The position numbers and the translations under genes are program-made. From a virus: 27,466 nt of DNA. The stretch lies in IMG/VR virus record IMGVR_UViG_3300025146_000409, positions 1-27,466 of that record, one strand, 5' to 3'. Every line of letters starts with the position of its first letter. The first letter of the stretch is position 1. Under the pieces are notes generated by a model. It was not told the DNA's origin, searched no databases, and saw nothing but the letters and a program-made list of their open reading frames with translations. Shown in pieces: positions 20,930-27,466 of this stretch.

Positions 20930-21530
20930 AGTCTTTGTCGAGGAATATCTGCGGTTATGGAACGCCACGGATGCTTATCGTTTGGCGTATCCGAAGTGTT
21001 CACAGGAAAGTGCGCGCCGTAAAGGCTCGTTGTTGTTGACAAATGTTGACATCAAAGATGAAATTTCGCGTCGCTTGACTGAGCGGGCGATGGGGGCCGA
21101 CGAAGTACTTGACCGATTGGGGAGATGGGCGCGGGGTAGTCACCAACCTTTCATAAAGATAAGCGATAATGGTTTTATCTATTTTGATTTTTCTAACCCT
21201 GAAGCATTGAAGCATATTGACCTCATCAAGAAAATAAAGACGAAACGCACGCGCCGGCTCGAGGGCAGGGGCGAGAACGCGGAAGAATGGGAGGATGAAT
21301 GGGTAGAGGTCGAGTTATATGACGCCAAAGATGCAGCGGCTTTAATTGGCAAGCATCATAAATTATTCAATGAGCGCGTGGAGCATACTGGGGCTGGCGG
21401 CGGGCCTATCCCAATAGCGGTGACCAATGACAGACTTGATCGAGCAATATTTACTCTTGCTGATGCCCTCCGAGAAGCGGTACCTGGCGCGGATTCAGGA
21501 AAGGATAGTACTTTGGGTTCCCCAAAGTAA
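20856..21530 (+). CDS. terS: Terminase small subunit
   Basis: 224 residues. The N-terminal DNA-binding part follows the small-terminase pattern: RPKHRVFVEEYLRLWNATDA, then YRLAYPKCSQESARRKGSLL and LTNVDIKDEISRRLTERAM, i.e. an HTH 'F...Y....N.T.A...A.....S....G..LL....V...I' layout. The middle includes ADEVLDRLGRWARGS. Recognises the packaging site and loads the large subunit. Overlaps the large subunit by 104 bases; the start at 20856 has only a weak GGAAAA site. Confidence 0.85.
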   Translation: MSDPSHENALPNIQPTPKPLRPKHRVFVEEYLRLWNATDAYRLAYPKCSQESARRKGSLLLTNVDIKDEISRRLTERAMGADEVLDRLGRWARGSHQPFIKISDNGFIYFDFSNPEALKHIDLIKKIKTKRTRRLEGRGENAEEWEDEWVEVELYDAKDAAALIGKHHKLFNERVEHTGAGGGPIPIAVTNDRLDRAIFTLADALREAVPGADSGKDSTLGSPK

Positions 21531-22902
21531 GCCACAATGGCTGGCATTTTTATCGAGAGCCGATGAAGTATTTTATGGCGGAAGCGCTGGCGGGGGTAAA
21601 ACTGACCTCGGAATCGGGCTTGCGATTGAATGCCATAAACATTCTGCTATCTTCCGCCGCGTCTATCCCAACTTGTCCGGGATCATGCAGCGGGCGCGTG
21701 AGATTATTGGAGAGACGGCGCATGAAAATAAAGCCGACAAGATATGGACTTGGAGTGACGCTCGTACACTCGAATTCGGGGCGGTGCAGTACGAGGATGA
21801 TAAAAAGAACTGGCAGGGTCGCCCCCATGACTTTTTATTCTTCGATGAAATCACCGAATTTACCGAGACTCAGTATGTGTTCATATGCGGATGGAATCGC
21901 ACTACCGACGCTAATCAGCGTGTGCGCGTCATTGTTGGCGGTAACCCCCCGTTTGACGAATCGGGTTCTTGGGTGGTCAGGCATTGGGAGGCATGGCTTG
22001 CCCCCAAACATCCAAGACCCGCCAAGCCCGGTGAATTGCGCTGGTACGCCACGGTGCAGGGCAAAGAGCGGGAGTTTCCCAATGGTAGCCCGGTTGAGAT
22101 CGAGGCCGAGATCATATATCCACGCTCACGCACATTTATACCGGCCAGGCTTAACGATAACCCATTTCTTACCCATGACTCCAGGTATCGCTCTGTTATT
22201 CAGTCCATGCCTGAGCCGTTGCGGTCAATGCTTCTTTACGGCGATTTCACGGCCACAACCAAGCCCGATCCGTTTCAGGTTATCCCCACAGAGTGGGTCA
22301 GGCTTGCGCAAAAGCGAGGGATGGAGCGCAATAGGCCGGCTATACCCTGTACTGGCGCGGGGCTTGATGCAGCCAGGGGCGGTGATGACTACATGGCGCT
22401 AGCGCGGCGTTACGATGATTGGTTTGCCGAGGTCAAGAAATGGCCCGGTGTTCAGGTCCCCGATGGTCCCACGGCTGCAACGCTGGTACATTCGGAATTA
22501 GGCAATGAAAAGCCCGGTTATATCAATGTGGACGTGATTGGGATTGGGTCATCTACTTTTGATCACATTGTGCCTCTGTACGATAAAGTAAATCCAGTCA
22601 ACGTATCTGAGAAATCAGAATACCACGATAAATCGGGTAAGCTCAAGATGACCAATATCCGCGCCGAGATTCATTGGCGGATGCGGGAGGCCTTAGACCC
22701 ATCTCAGGGCAGCACGATGGCATTACCGAATGACCCCGAAGTGTTGGCGGATTTATGCGCGCCGCGCTACCGCATAACCTCAGCCGGGGTTATAATTGAG
22801 AAGAAAGAAGAAATCAAGGCGCGCATAGGCCGTAGCCCCGATGTAGGCGAAGCCATTATGCTTTGCAACTACATTAGCGATGGTGGCGGCTGGACGTGGT
22901 GA
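21427..22902 (+). CDS. terL: Terminase large subunit (ATPase-nuclease)
   Basis: 491 residues. ATPase: Walker A GGSAGGGKT (51-59), adenine-region VPQSKPQWLAFL (31-42), Walker B DFLFFDE with catalytic Asp140-Glu141, coupling motif VGGNPP. C-terminal RNase H-like nuclease: GAGLDAARGGDDYMAL (Asp314, Asp320/321), VDVIGIGSSTFDHI, and RSPDVGEAIMLC near the end (Asp). All motifs of a complete packaging motor are present. It cuts concatemers and pumps DNA into the prohead through the portal encoded at 23491. Confidence 0.93.
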   Translation: MTDLIEQYLLLLMPSEKRYLARIQERIVLWVPQSKPQWLAFLSRADEVFYGGSAGGGKTDLGIGLAIECHKHSAIFRRVYPNLSGIMQRAREIIGETAHENKADKIWTWSDARTLEFGAVQYEDDKKNWQGRPHDFLFFDEITEFTETQYVFICGWNRTTDANQRVRVIVGGNPPFDESGSWVVRHWEAWLAPKHPRPAKPGELRWYATVQGKEREFPNGSPVEIEAEIIYPRSRTFIPARLNDNPFLTHDSRYRSVIQSMPEPLRSMLLYGDFTATTKPDPFQVIPTEWVRLAQKRGMERNRPAIPCTGAGLDAARGGDDYMALARRYDDWFAEVKKWPGVQVPDGPTAATLVHSELGNEKPGYINVDVIGIGSSTFDHIVPLYDKVNPVNVSEKSEYHDKSGKLKMTNIRAEIHWRMREALDPSQGSTMALPNDPEVLADLCAPRYRITSAGVIIEKKEEIKARIGRSPDVGEAIMLCNYISDGGGWTW

Positions 22903-22914
22903 AATGGAGGACAC

Positions 22915-23469
22915 ATGATTACTCGCAGAAGCTTCTTTAAAGTAATAGGTGCTGGATTGGTTGCGCTAGTCGCAGGCAAATTGGTGTTGCCAGAGAATGC
23001 CGAAGGAACAGACGCGTTCTTCCTGGATGACATTGATCCGGTTGTGGATGGTGTGTTGGATTGGTCTAAAGCTGTATCAGACGAAACCAATCCAGATATT
23101 ATCAAAGCTTTGCAGCAATTGGCAGATGATGCTCGTTTCCGGTATCAGCATATGGGGGAACAGACAACAAAGGGTGTTTTTAGTGGGCTGAAAGATAGTA
23201 TTAGCACCGGAGTCTATGATTCAATTGTGGTGGATTGGAAAGAAAACGTGCTGCCCGAAGGCGAATCGATGACCGAGATCGCAGTACCATTATCTCGTTG
23301 GCCCGCCGAAGACGAGAATATTTGGGAAAGCGCTGTTGGACCCGTTAATGTTTCTGATGATGGGGGTAAAACCTGGCGAGGCGTTAAAGTGGAAGATGTC
23401 AAACTCATGGAATATCTAAGTAAACTGAAATGCCCTTTTGAGTTATATTATACCGATCGAGTCGAATAG
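22915..23469 (+). CDS. Protein with a twin-arginine (Tat)-type signal, between terminase and portal
   Basis: 184 residues; strong GGAGG before the ATG. MITRRSFFKVIGAGLVALVA is an almost textbook Tat signal: T-R-R-x-F-F-K followed by a moderately hydrophobic, Gly/Ala-rich segment. The mature part (DPVVDGVLDWSKAVSDETNP, YDSIVVDWKENVLPEGESMT, DDGGKTWRGVKVEDVKLMEY) is acidic with no known domain. Tat substrates are exported folded, unexpected in the packaging cluster. Alternatives: a virion protein with an N-terminal helix that fortuitously matches, or an acquired host gene. No enzymatic motif is visible. Confidence 0.65.
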   Translation: MITRRSFFKVIGAGLVALVAGKLVLPENAEGTDAFFLDDIDPVVDGVLDWSKAVSDETNPDIIKALQQLADDARFRYQHMGEQTTKGVFSGLKDSISTGVYDSIVVDWKENVLPEGESMTEIAVPLSRWPAEDENIWESAVGPVNVSDDGGKTWRGVKVEDVKLMEYLSKLKCPFELYYTDRVE

Positions 23470-23490
23470 TTGCGGGAGCGGGAGTTAGCA

Positions 23491-25137
23491 ATGGCAAAGA
23501 CAACCTCGAAACAACCCCGATTTACTGAAAAAGAAGTTGACGGCATTATGGTCGATTTGCTGTCGTGGGCGCAAGACCTTGAAGACGCGCCCCCATACAG
23601 GCCCGACACGCGATACCGTGATACCTGGCTGGCCGAGTTCTGGCGCAAGGAGCCGCACCTGCAAGGCGTTATACATTCGATGGTCAGCATCGACGCCAAC
23701 CGGGGCTGGACACTGACGGGCGGGCGCAACCAAGTGTTGAGATATACCGGGGTCTTGCACGACTGGACGGTGGCCTGGGGCCTCAAGGGCTGGCGACCGG
23801 GCACGGCGGCGCTGTCCACCGCTTATCATACCTCGGACTTCGGCGGCATTGCCGAGATAGGCAGGGACGGCAAGTCAGGCCCAACGCGCCAGTTCTTCCA
23901 CCTCGACCCCACGCGTTGTTACTTGACCAGCAAGGAAGAATTCCCGATCTCCTACGTGCCTAAAGTGGGGCGCAGTCACAAGATTATACCCTACCGCGAA
24001 ATGGACATGATTAGAGTCGCATCCATGCCCGAGATTCGCGAGGAGTACAGGGGCGCGGGCTGGTGTTTCTTGAGCCGTGCCGAAATCTTAATCCGTCTCA
24101 TGATTGCGGTGTGGCAGCACGACCTGGAAGCGTTGGGCGCGGCGGCTCCGCGCGGTATCCTGCTTATCCTGGGTATCAGCGAGAAACAGTGGCGGGATGC
24201 GATGGTCGGCAGAAAAGCCGACCGTGAGGGCGCGAATGTCAGGTACTATGACGCCATTCAAGTTCTGTGCGGCAACGGCCCAAACGTGGATGCCAAGTTG
24301 ATCGCGCTGTCCCAGCTCCCCGCCAATTTCAATTTGCGGGACTTTATCGCTATGTTCATGTATGGCCTGGCATTGATCGCCGGATATGACCCCAGCGAGT
24401 TCTACCCCGTTCAGTTCGGGTCGTTGGGGCGTGGGACAGAGATGGAAGTTCAGCACGAAAAAGCAACGGGCAAGGGCGGGCGTAATTTCATTCTGGCTGT
24501 CCAGGAACAGTTACAACGCCCTGACGTGTTGCCGGAAGCCCTGCACTTCGAATACGACGAGCGCGACGAAGCTGCCGAGATCGAAGCCGCCAATGTGATG
24601 CAGGCGTGGGCGAATGTGTTCAAGACCATGCGTGAAACCGGTATGCAGTTGGGCGTAGGCGGGGCCATTACCGACCAGGAAACGCGCCAGCTCTACGCCG
24701 AGAAGGGCATGATTGCGCCGGAGTGGGTGGATACTGAAATCCCCTCTACTTCCAGCGATGAAGACGAAGCCGGTACGGATGAGGAAGCGGTGACGGAGGC
24801 GCGGCAGCTACGTATCAGGCGTGACATGCTGCTGGCCCAGCCCCACATCTGGCGCGCTGTTCGCGCTTTCCCCGATGACGCTTTAGTTCGTTACCAATGG
24901 CCTAAAGATCGGGTACAGGTGTTGTGGAGTTCGGGTTCGAGCCTGATAAAGCGTGTGTACCAACCCGCCGCGCGCATACGGAGACAGGACGAGTCGGCGG
25001 TATTGTATGAGAAGGGCGAGGTCAAGATCACGGCTGATATGGTCACGCAAGCTATCAACCAGGGCATAAAGAGGACGGGGGCTGAGTTCGGGCAGCTTCT
25101 GGACAATGAGCCGATTACAGAAGGGGAAACGATTTGA
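23491..25137 (+). CDS. Phage portal protein
   Basis: 548 residues from the ATG at 23491, chosen because GGGAG lies 7 bases upstream; a TTG at 23470 is possible. Portal-type features: RDTWLAEFWRKEPHLQGVIH, then SMVSIDANRGWTLTGG, DEFIAMFMYGLALIAGYDPS-like helix region, YPVQFGSLGRGTEMEVQHEK and FILAVQEQLQRPDVLPEALH, an order typical of Mu-gp29/DUF935-like or SPP1-type portals. An acidic segment near 440-450 (SSDEDEAGTDEEAVTE) precedes the C-terminal part. Forms the dodecameric DNA entry ring at one capsid vertex. It follows terminase, as usual. Confidence 0.85.
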   Translation: MAKTTSKQPRFTEKEVDGIMVDLLSWAQDLEDAPPYRPDTRYRDTWLAEFWRKEPHLQGVIHSMVSIDANRGWTLTGGRNQVLRYTGVLHDWTVAWGLKGWRPGTAALSTAYHTSDFGGIAEIGRDGKSGPTRQFFHLDPTRCYLTSKEEFPISYVPKVGRSHKIIPYREMDMIRVASMPEIREEYRGAGWCFLSRAEILIRLMIAVWQHDLEALGAAAPRGILLILGISEKQWRDAMVGRKADREGANVRYYDAIQVLCGNGPNVDAKLIALSQLPANFNLRDFIAMFMYGLALIAGYDPSEFYPVQFGSLGRGTEMEVQHEKATGKGGRNFILAVQEQLQRPDVLPEALHFEYDERDEAAEIEAANVMQAWANVFKTMRETGMQLGVGGAITDQETRQLYAEKGMIAPEWVDTEIPSTSSDEDEAGTDEEAVTEARQLRIRRDMLLAQPHIWRAVRAFPDDALVRYQWPKDRVQVLWSSGSSLIKRVYQPAARIRRQDESAVLYEKGEVKITADMVTQAINQGIKRTGAEFGQLLDNEPITEGETI

Positions 25138-25220
25138 ACGCAACCCAACCGCAACTGCTACAGATACCGCTTGCCCAAGGTGATTGTGATATAATGACCA
25201 CGCTGAGGGCATACCTATGA
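25134..25220 (+). pseudogene. Truncated methyltransferase-like N-terminus
   Basis: TTG start in a TTGA overlap with the portal stop, 28 codons to TGA at 25218. NATQPQLLQIPLAQGDCDIM, then TTLRAYL: the start matches the N-terminus of the methyltransferase at 25745 (QPQLLQIPL in both), and the second half (QGDCDIM.TL) resembles the opening of N6A/N4C methyltransferases such as the one at 27081 (LHCGDCLAWLPTLP). The extended -10 promoter and helix A of leader copy 4 lie inside it. It looks like the remains of a methyltransferase gene interrupted or overwritten by the HNH cassette. Confidence 0.45.
25187..25195 (+). promoter_or_regulatory. Extended -10 promoter for the HNH/AP2 cassette
   Basis: TGATATAAT, same as at 20606 and 2376. 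Start near 25202, at the first base of helix A. Confidence 0.7.
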
Positions 25221-25293
25221 TTGATAATAAATAGCCGCTCTCTACTGGTATCCCTCAGCAAGATATCAATCTGTAGAAGGCGGCTATTTATTT
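25202..25293 (+). ncRNA. ABCABC-pseudoknot leader RNA, copy 4 (before HNH/AP2 gene)
   Basis: A GCTGAGGG (25202-25209) pairs perfectly with A' (25252-25259; 8 bp). B GATTGATA (25219-25226) pairs with B' (25264-25271; 8 bp). C ATAAATAGCCGC (25227-25238) pairs with C' (25280-25291; 12 bp), extended by TCTAC/GTAGA (25241-25245 with 25273-25277) across a 2x2 internal loop. C' ends in TATTTATTTGAGG, which includes the ribosome site of the gene at 25303. The smallest and cleanest of the four copies. It has no single-base mismatch in A, B or the main C helix. Confidence 0.78.
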
Positions 25294-25302
25294 GAGGTCA
25301 AA

Positions 25303-25752
25303 ATGAAAAAAATAATGTTAACGCAAGGTCGGTTTGCTATTATAGACGACGAGGATTACGAATTGATAAATAGGCATAAGTGGCAATTTATGAAAACTGG
25401 TTATGCGGCGATGGATAGCGGTAAAATATTAATGCATCGATTAATTATGGGCGCGGGCCAGGATGACGAGATAGATCATATTAATAGGAATCGACTTGAT
25501 AACCGGCGTGGAAATTTACGCTTTTGTACTCACGCTCAAAACATGCAGAATGCCATTATAAAGAGTGATAACACAAGTGGATATAAAGGCGTGAGTTTTG
25601 ACAAGGCCCGCAAAAAATGGGAGGCCTATATAAACATCAATGGAAACAAGAAACACATAGGAAGATTTACAACGTCCAAGGAAGCCGCTCAGGCATACGA
25701 TTGCGAAGCCTGTAAATTATTTGGAGAGTACGCCAGGTTGAATAATGCATAG
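25303..25752 (+). CDS. HNH endonuclease with C-terminal AP2 domain
   Basis: 149 residues; GAGG 5 bases before the ATG. HNH part: KWQFMKTGYAAMD, LMHRLIMG (His45), DEIDHINRNRLDNRRGNLRF (Asp58-His59 and the N-N/R-x-x-N-L-R motif). AP2/ERF DNA-binding part: SGYKGVSFDKARKKWEAYIN, then INGNKKHIGRFTTSKEAAQA. This two-domain layout is typical of phage homing endonucleases. It lies between a remnant methyltransferase start and an intact methyltransferase, overlapping the latter by 8 bases, as expected for a mobile insertion into the methyltransferase region. Confidence 0.88.
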   Translation: MKKIMLTQGRFAIIDDEDYELINRHKWQFMKTGYAAMDSGKILMHRLIMGAGQDDEIDHINRNRLDNRRGNLRFCTHAQNMQNAIIKSDNTSGYKGVSFDKARKKWEAYININGNKKHIGRFTTSKEAAQAYDCEACKLFGEYARLNNA

Positions 25753-26248
25753 CACACAACCCCAGTTATTGCAGATTCCGTTAAATCCATCAGATGTCGT
25801 ATACACACCAGATTGGGTAGCCCGCGACATGGTGGAGTATTTCAAACCATCGGGCCGCATCCTGGAGCCTTGCGCGGGTGATGGTGCGTTTCTCAAGTAC
25901 CTGCCGGGTGCGGATTGGTGCGAGATTACGAAGGGACGGGACTTCTTTGCCTGTCATGAGCATTATGATTGGATTGTGGGAAACCCGCCGTTTAGTCTAT
26001 TCGATTTATGGCTTTATCATAGTTTCGAGATATGCGATCACGCCTTATATTTAGCGCCAACCAGTAAAACATTTAATAGTCATGCTATGTTAAAGATTAT
26101 CTATGCCTGGGGTGGTATACAAGATTTAGTTGAGTATGGAACAGGGAGCAGCCTTGGCTTTCCGATTGGCTTCTCTGTTGCAGCTTTGCATTTCCGCCGC
26201 GGCTATACCGGCCCGATCAATGTCGTATTCAGGGAAAGGACAAAATAA
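25745..26248 (+). CDS. DNA adenine methyltransferase-like protein
   Basis: 167 residues. SAM-binding motif I ILEPCAGDGAFLKYL (about 40-54) and catalytic motif IV VGNPPFSLF (N-P-P-F) mark an N6-adenine-type amino-methyltransferase. VYTPDWVARDMVEYF before motif I is also typical. Short (Dam-like enzymes are about 270), lacking an obvious target-recognition domain. N-terminus HSTQPQLLQIPL matches the remnant at 25134. Likely an orphan antirestriction methyltransferase. Confidence 0.75.
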   Translation: MHSTQPQLLQIPLNPSDVVYTPDWVARDMVEYFKPSGRILEPCAGDGAFLKYLPGADWCEITKGRDFFACHEHYDWIVGNPPFSLFDLWLYHSFEICDHALYLAPTSKTFNSHAMLKIIYAWGGIQDLVEYGTGSSLGFPIGFSVAALHFRRGYTGPINVVFRERTK

Positions 26249-26484
26249 TGGACATCGTTACAATTTACGATGACGAAGACAAATGTACCAAATGCGAGGG
26301 TTGGAAAAGGGTAGACAGTGTGAGCGGCGATACCTGGAAAGCATGGGCGGAATTGACGCCGCCCTCCAATATAGCAGTAACGTTGGGTCTGGTCGAGCCT
26401 GTGGAGTGCCCGCGCTGTCACGGCACCGGCGTTGAGCCGTGCTGCGGTGATGACTGCAAGTGTGGGGATAGCTATGAACATTGA
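26248..26484 (+). CDS. Small cysteine-rich zinc-ribbon protein
   Basis: 78 residues; GAAAGGA before the ATG, which overlaps the previous stop. Cys pairs: CTKCEGW at the N-terminus, CPRCHGTGVEPCCGDDCKCG at the C-terminus, similar to DnaJ-type C-x2-C-x-G-x-G zinc ribbons. Probably binds one or two zinc ions. May assist the methyltransferases or bind nucleic acid. No direct evidence. Confidence 0.7.
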   Translation: MDIVTIYDDEDKCTKCEGWKRVDSVSGDTWKAWAELTPPSNIAVTLGLVEPVECPRCHGTGVEPCCGDDCKCGDSYEH

Positions 26485-27088
26485 TCCCTTCCTCGAAATC
26501 GAGCACCGATTCCGTTATGACTTCAAGGGCAAGAAGGCCGCTGACTTGCTTAGAACGGGCGCGGAGCTGGTTGGTGCTCCCCCCGGTGTTGACCTTACTG
26601 CCTTTGAATTATTTGAAGTCAATCCCGCCAGTTATCACGAATATGATCTGGCATTGATGCGGGACTTCGGCATTGATGATGTGGAATCGTGGTCAGCGCT
26701 GGCCTGGCGCTTGCTCAAGCCCGGAGGCTGGTTGTATGTAGGCTCAGTGGGCAGCGTCAAGCCCAAGTGGGCGGGGTGGCAGCCCTTCACCTGGGACGCT
26801 TCGGGCTTTGAGCTGCACTCAATTTATGTCAAAACTATTCCCGACGGCTTCCCTTTTCATGTTGGCACGAACCAGGACAAAGCGCTGTTTACCATCCTGA
26901 AAACGGATAGAAAAACGAAGCGCAAGCCTGAGGAAATAGGGAAGGACGGCCACGGCTTGATCGTGAAATGGTATCTAATGGATTGCACCCTATACCTGAG
27001 ACGGCCCAACGTTTACAGCCCCTACGCCGTGTTCGATATCGGGCCTCGGGAAATCGTGGCGAAGGCGAGGGAGGCGGTACATGCCTGA
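26474..27088 (+). CDS. Methyltransferase-like protein lacking a clear motif I
   Basis: 204 residues from the ATG at 26474 behind GGGGA; an upstream ATG at 26432 is less likely. The segment LALMRDFGIDDVESWSALAW, then RLLKPGGWLYVGSVGS resembles the strand 4-5 region of class I SAM methyltransferases (LLKPGG). A SAM-binding G-x-G motif I is missing or degenerate (PASYHEYD at the expected site). It may be a divergent or inactive methyltransferase. Sits between two other DNA-methyltransferase genes and overlaps both neighbours. Confidence 0.55.
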   Translation: MNIDPFLEIEHRFRYDFKGKKAADLLRTGAELVGAPPGVDLTAFELFEVNPASYHEYDLALMRDFGIDDVESWSALAWRLLKPGGWLYVGSVGSVKPKWAGWQPFTWDASGFELHSIYVKTIPDGFPFHVGTNQDKALFTILKTDRKTKRKPEEIGKDGHGLIVKWYLMDCTLYLRRPNVYSPYAVFDIGPREIVAKAREAVHA

Positions 27089-27466
27089 GGTTACTTTGCA
27101 TTGCGGGGACTGCCTAGCTTGGCTGCCAACGTTGCCCGCGCAGTCGGTGGACTTGATAGCGACAGATTTGCCTTATGGTATTACCGCATGTAGCTGGGAT
27201 GTGGTGATCCCATTTGTGCCGATGTGGGCGGCGGTCAAGCGCATACTGAAACCGCGCGGCGCATTCATAACCACCGCAAGCCAGCCGTTTACCGGCGCAT
27301 TGGTGATGAGTAATTTGGAGTGGTTTAGACAAGAGGCGGCTTGGAATAAAGTATTGCCCGTTGGTTTTCTTGATGCTAACCGCCGATTGATGCGTGTTCA
27401 CGAAAATATAGTGATATTTTCGCCTGCAGGTTACACTACCTACAACCCGCAAATGATTACCAGGGG
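27081..27466 (+). CDS. DNA N4-cytosine/N6-adenine methyltransferase (3' truncated by window)
   Basis: ATG at 27081, overlapping the preceding stop by 8 bases; open to the window end (128 codons). PEVTLHCGDCLAWLPTLPAQ, SVDLIATDLPYGITACSWDV: the D-x-P-Y-type motif IV (here DLPYG) comes first, as in beta-class methyltransferases, and is followed by WAAVKRILKPRGAFITTASQ. MRVHENIVIFSPAG follows. Expected to continue with motif I further on. Probably modifies phage DNA against restriction. Confidence 0.85.
   Translation, partial: MPEVTLHCGDCLAWLPTLPAQSVDLIATDLPYGITACSWDVVIPFVPMWAAVKRILKPRGAFITTASQPFTGALVMSNLEWFRQEAAWNKVLPVGFLDANRRLMRVHENIVIFSPAGYTTYNPQMITR

Noticed and set aside
23470-23490. TTG start for the portal
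   Set aside because: ATG at 23491 has GGGAG at proper spacing; TTG at 23470 would follow the previous stop directly with no ribosome site.
25202-25293. Group I intron around the HNH/AP2 gene
   Set aside because: The helix order does not fit the P3-P7 core and there is no conserved core sequence or continuous interrupted exon on both sides.

Overview
The window is almost certainly part of a tailed double-stranded DNA bacteriophage genome or a prophage (Caudoviricetes-like). It carries a terminase pair, a portal, tail-fibre-type genes, a holin/lysin pair, a primase, a DnaB-like helicase, an SSB-like protein, a nuclease set, several DNA methyltransferases, two HNH endonucleases and an intein. 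Genes are dense, overlap by a few bases and usually have good Shine-Dalgarno sequences. Promoters are sigma70-like, so the host is a bacterium, but the sequence does not identify it. No integrase or tRNA gene was recognised.

Layout. 1-540 (+): end of a structural gene and a small membrane protein, closed by a terminator. 610-1345: a non-coding array of about 140 degenerate CCNNN pentamers carrying five 35-36 bp hairpin repeats. 1351-2229 (-): a frameshifted conserved phage gene and an HNH endonuclease. 2350-2384: back-to-back extended -10 promoters. 2431-5402 (+): holin-like protein, TIM-barrel lysin and three tail/appendage proteins, ended by a bidirectional terminator. 5449-11432 (-): two early-type operons, each read from a TTGACA-N17 promoter with a shared operator-like spacer; they hold a 3'-5' exonuclease, an SSB-like protein with an acidic PF tail, an HTH regulator, a SWIM protein and many small unknowns. 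11433-11729: divergent control region. 11730-20520 (+): HicA-like gene, primase, replication initiator with an internal origin, intein-bearing helicase, DUF5131 protein, cytosine methyltransferase, VRR-NUC-like nuclease and unknowns. 20500-20635: promoters and a terminator or cos-like site. 20636-25137 (+): packaging and portal genes. 25134-27466 (+): HNH/AP2 endonuclease and a methyltransferase cluster that runs off the window.

How it works together. The divergent region near 11.5 kb appears to be the main switch: leftward early operons against rightward replication genes. Replication would start at iterons inside the initiator gene and use the primase, helicase and SSB-like protein. Late packaging and structural genes have their own promoters.

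Most notable: four leader regions (upstream of genes at 2229-, 11730+, 13578+ and 25303+) share one RNA architecture despite unrelated sequences. Three segments A, B, C are followed by their complements in the same order, A', B', C' (an ABCABC pseudoknot), then by a U-rich stretch and the gene start. Three of the four begin directly at an extended -10 promoter. With the pentamer array, this is the best candidate for an undescribed system in the window.
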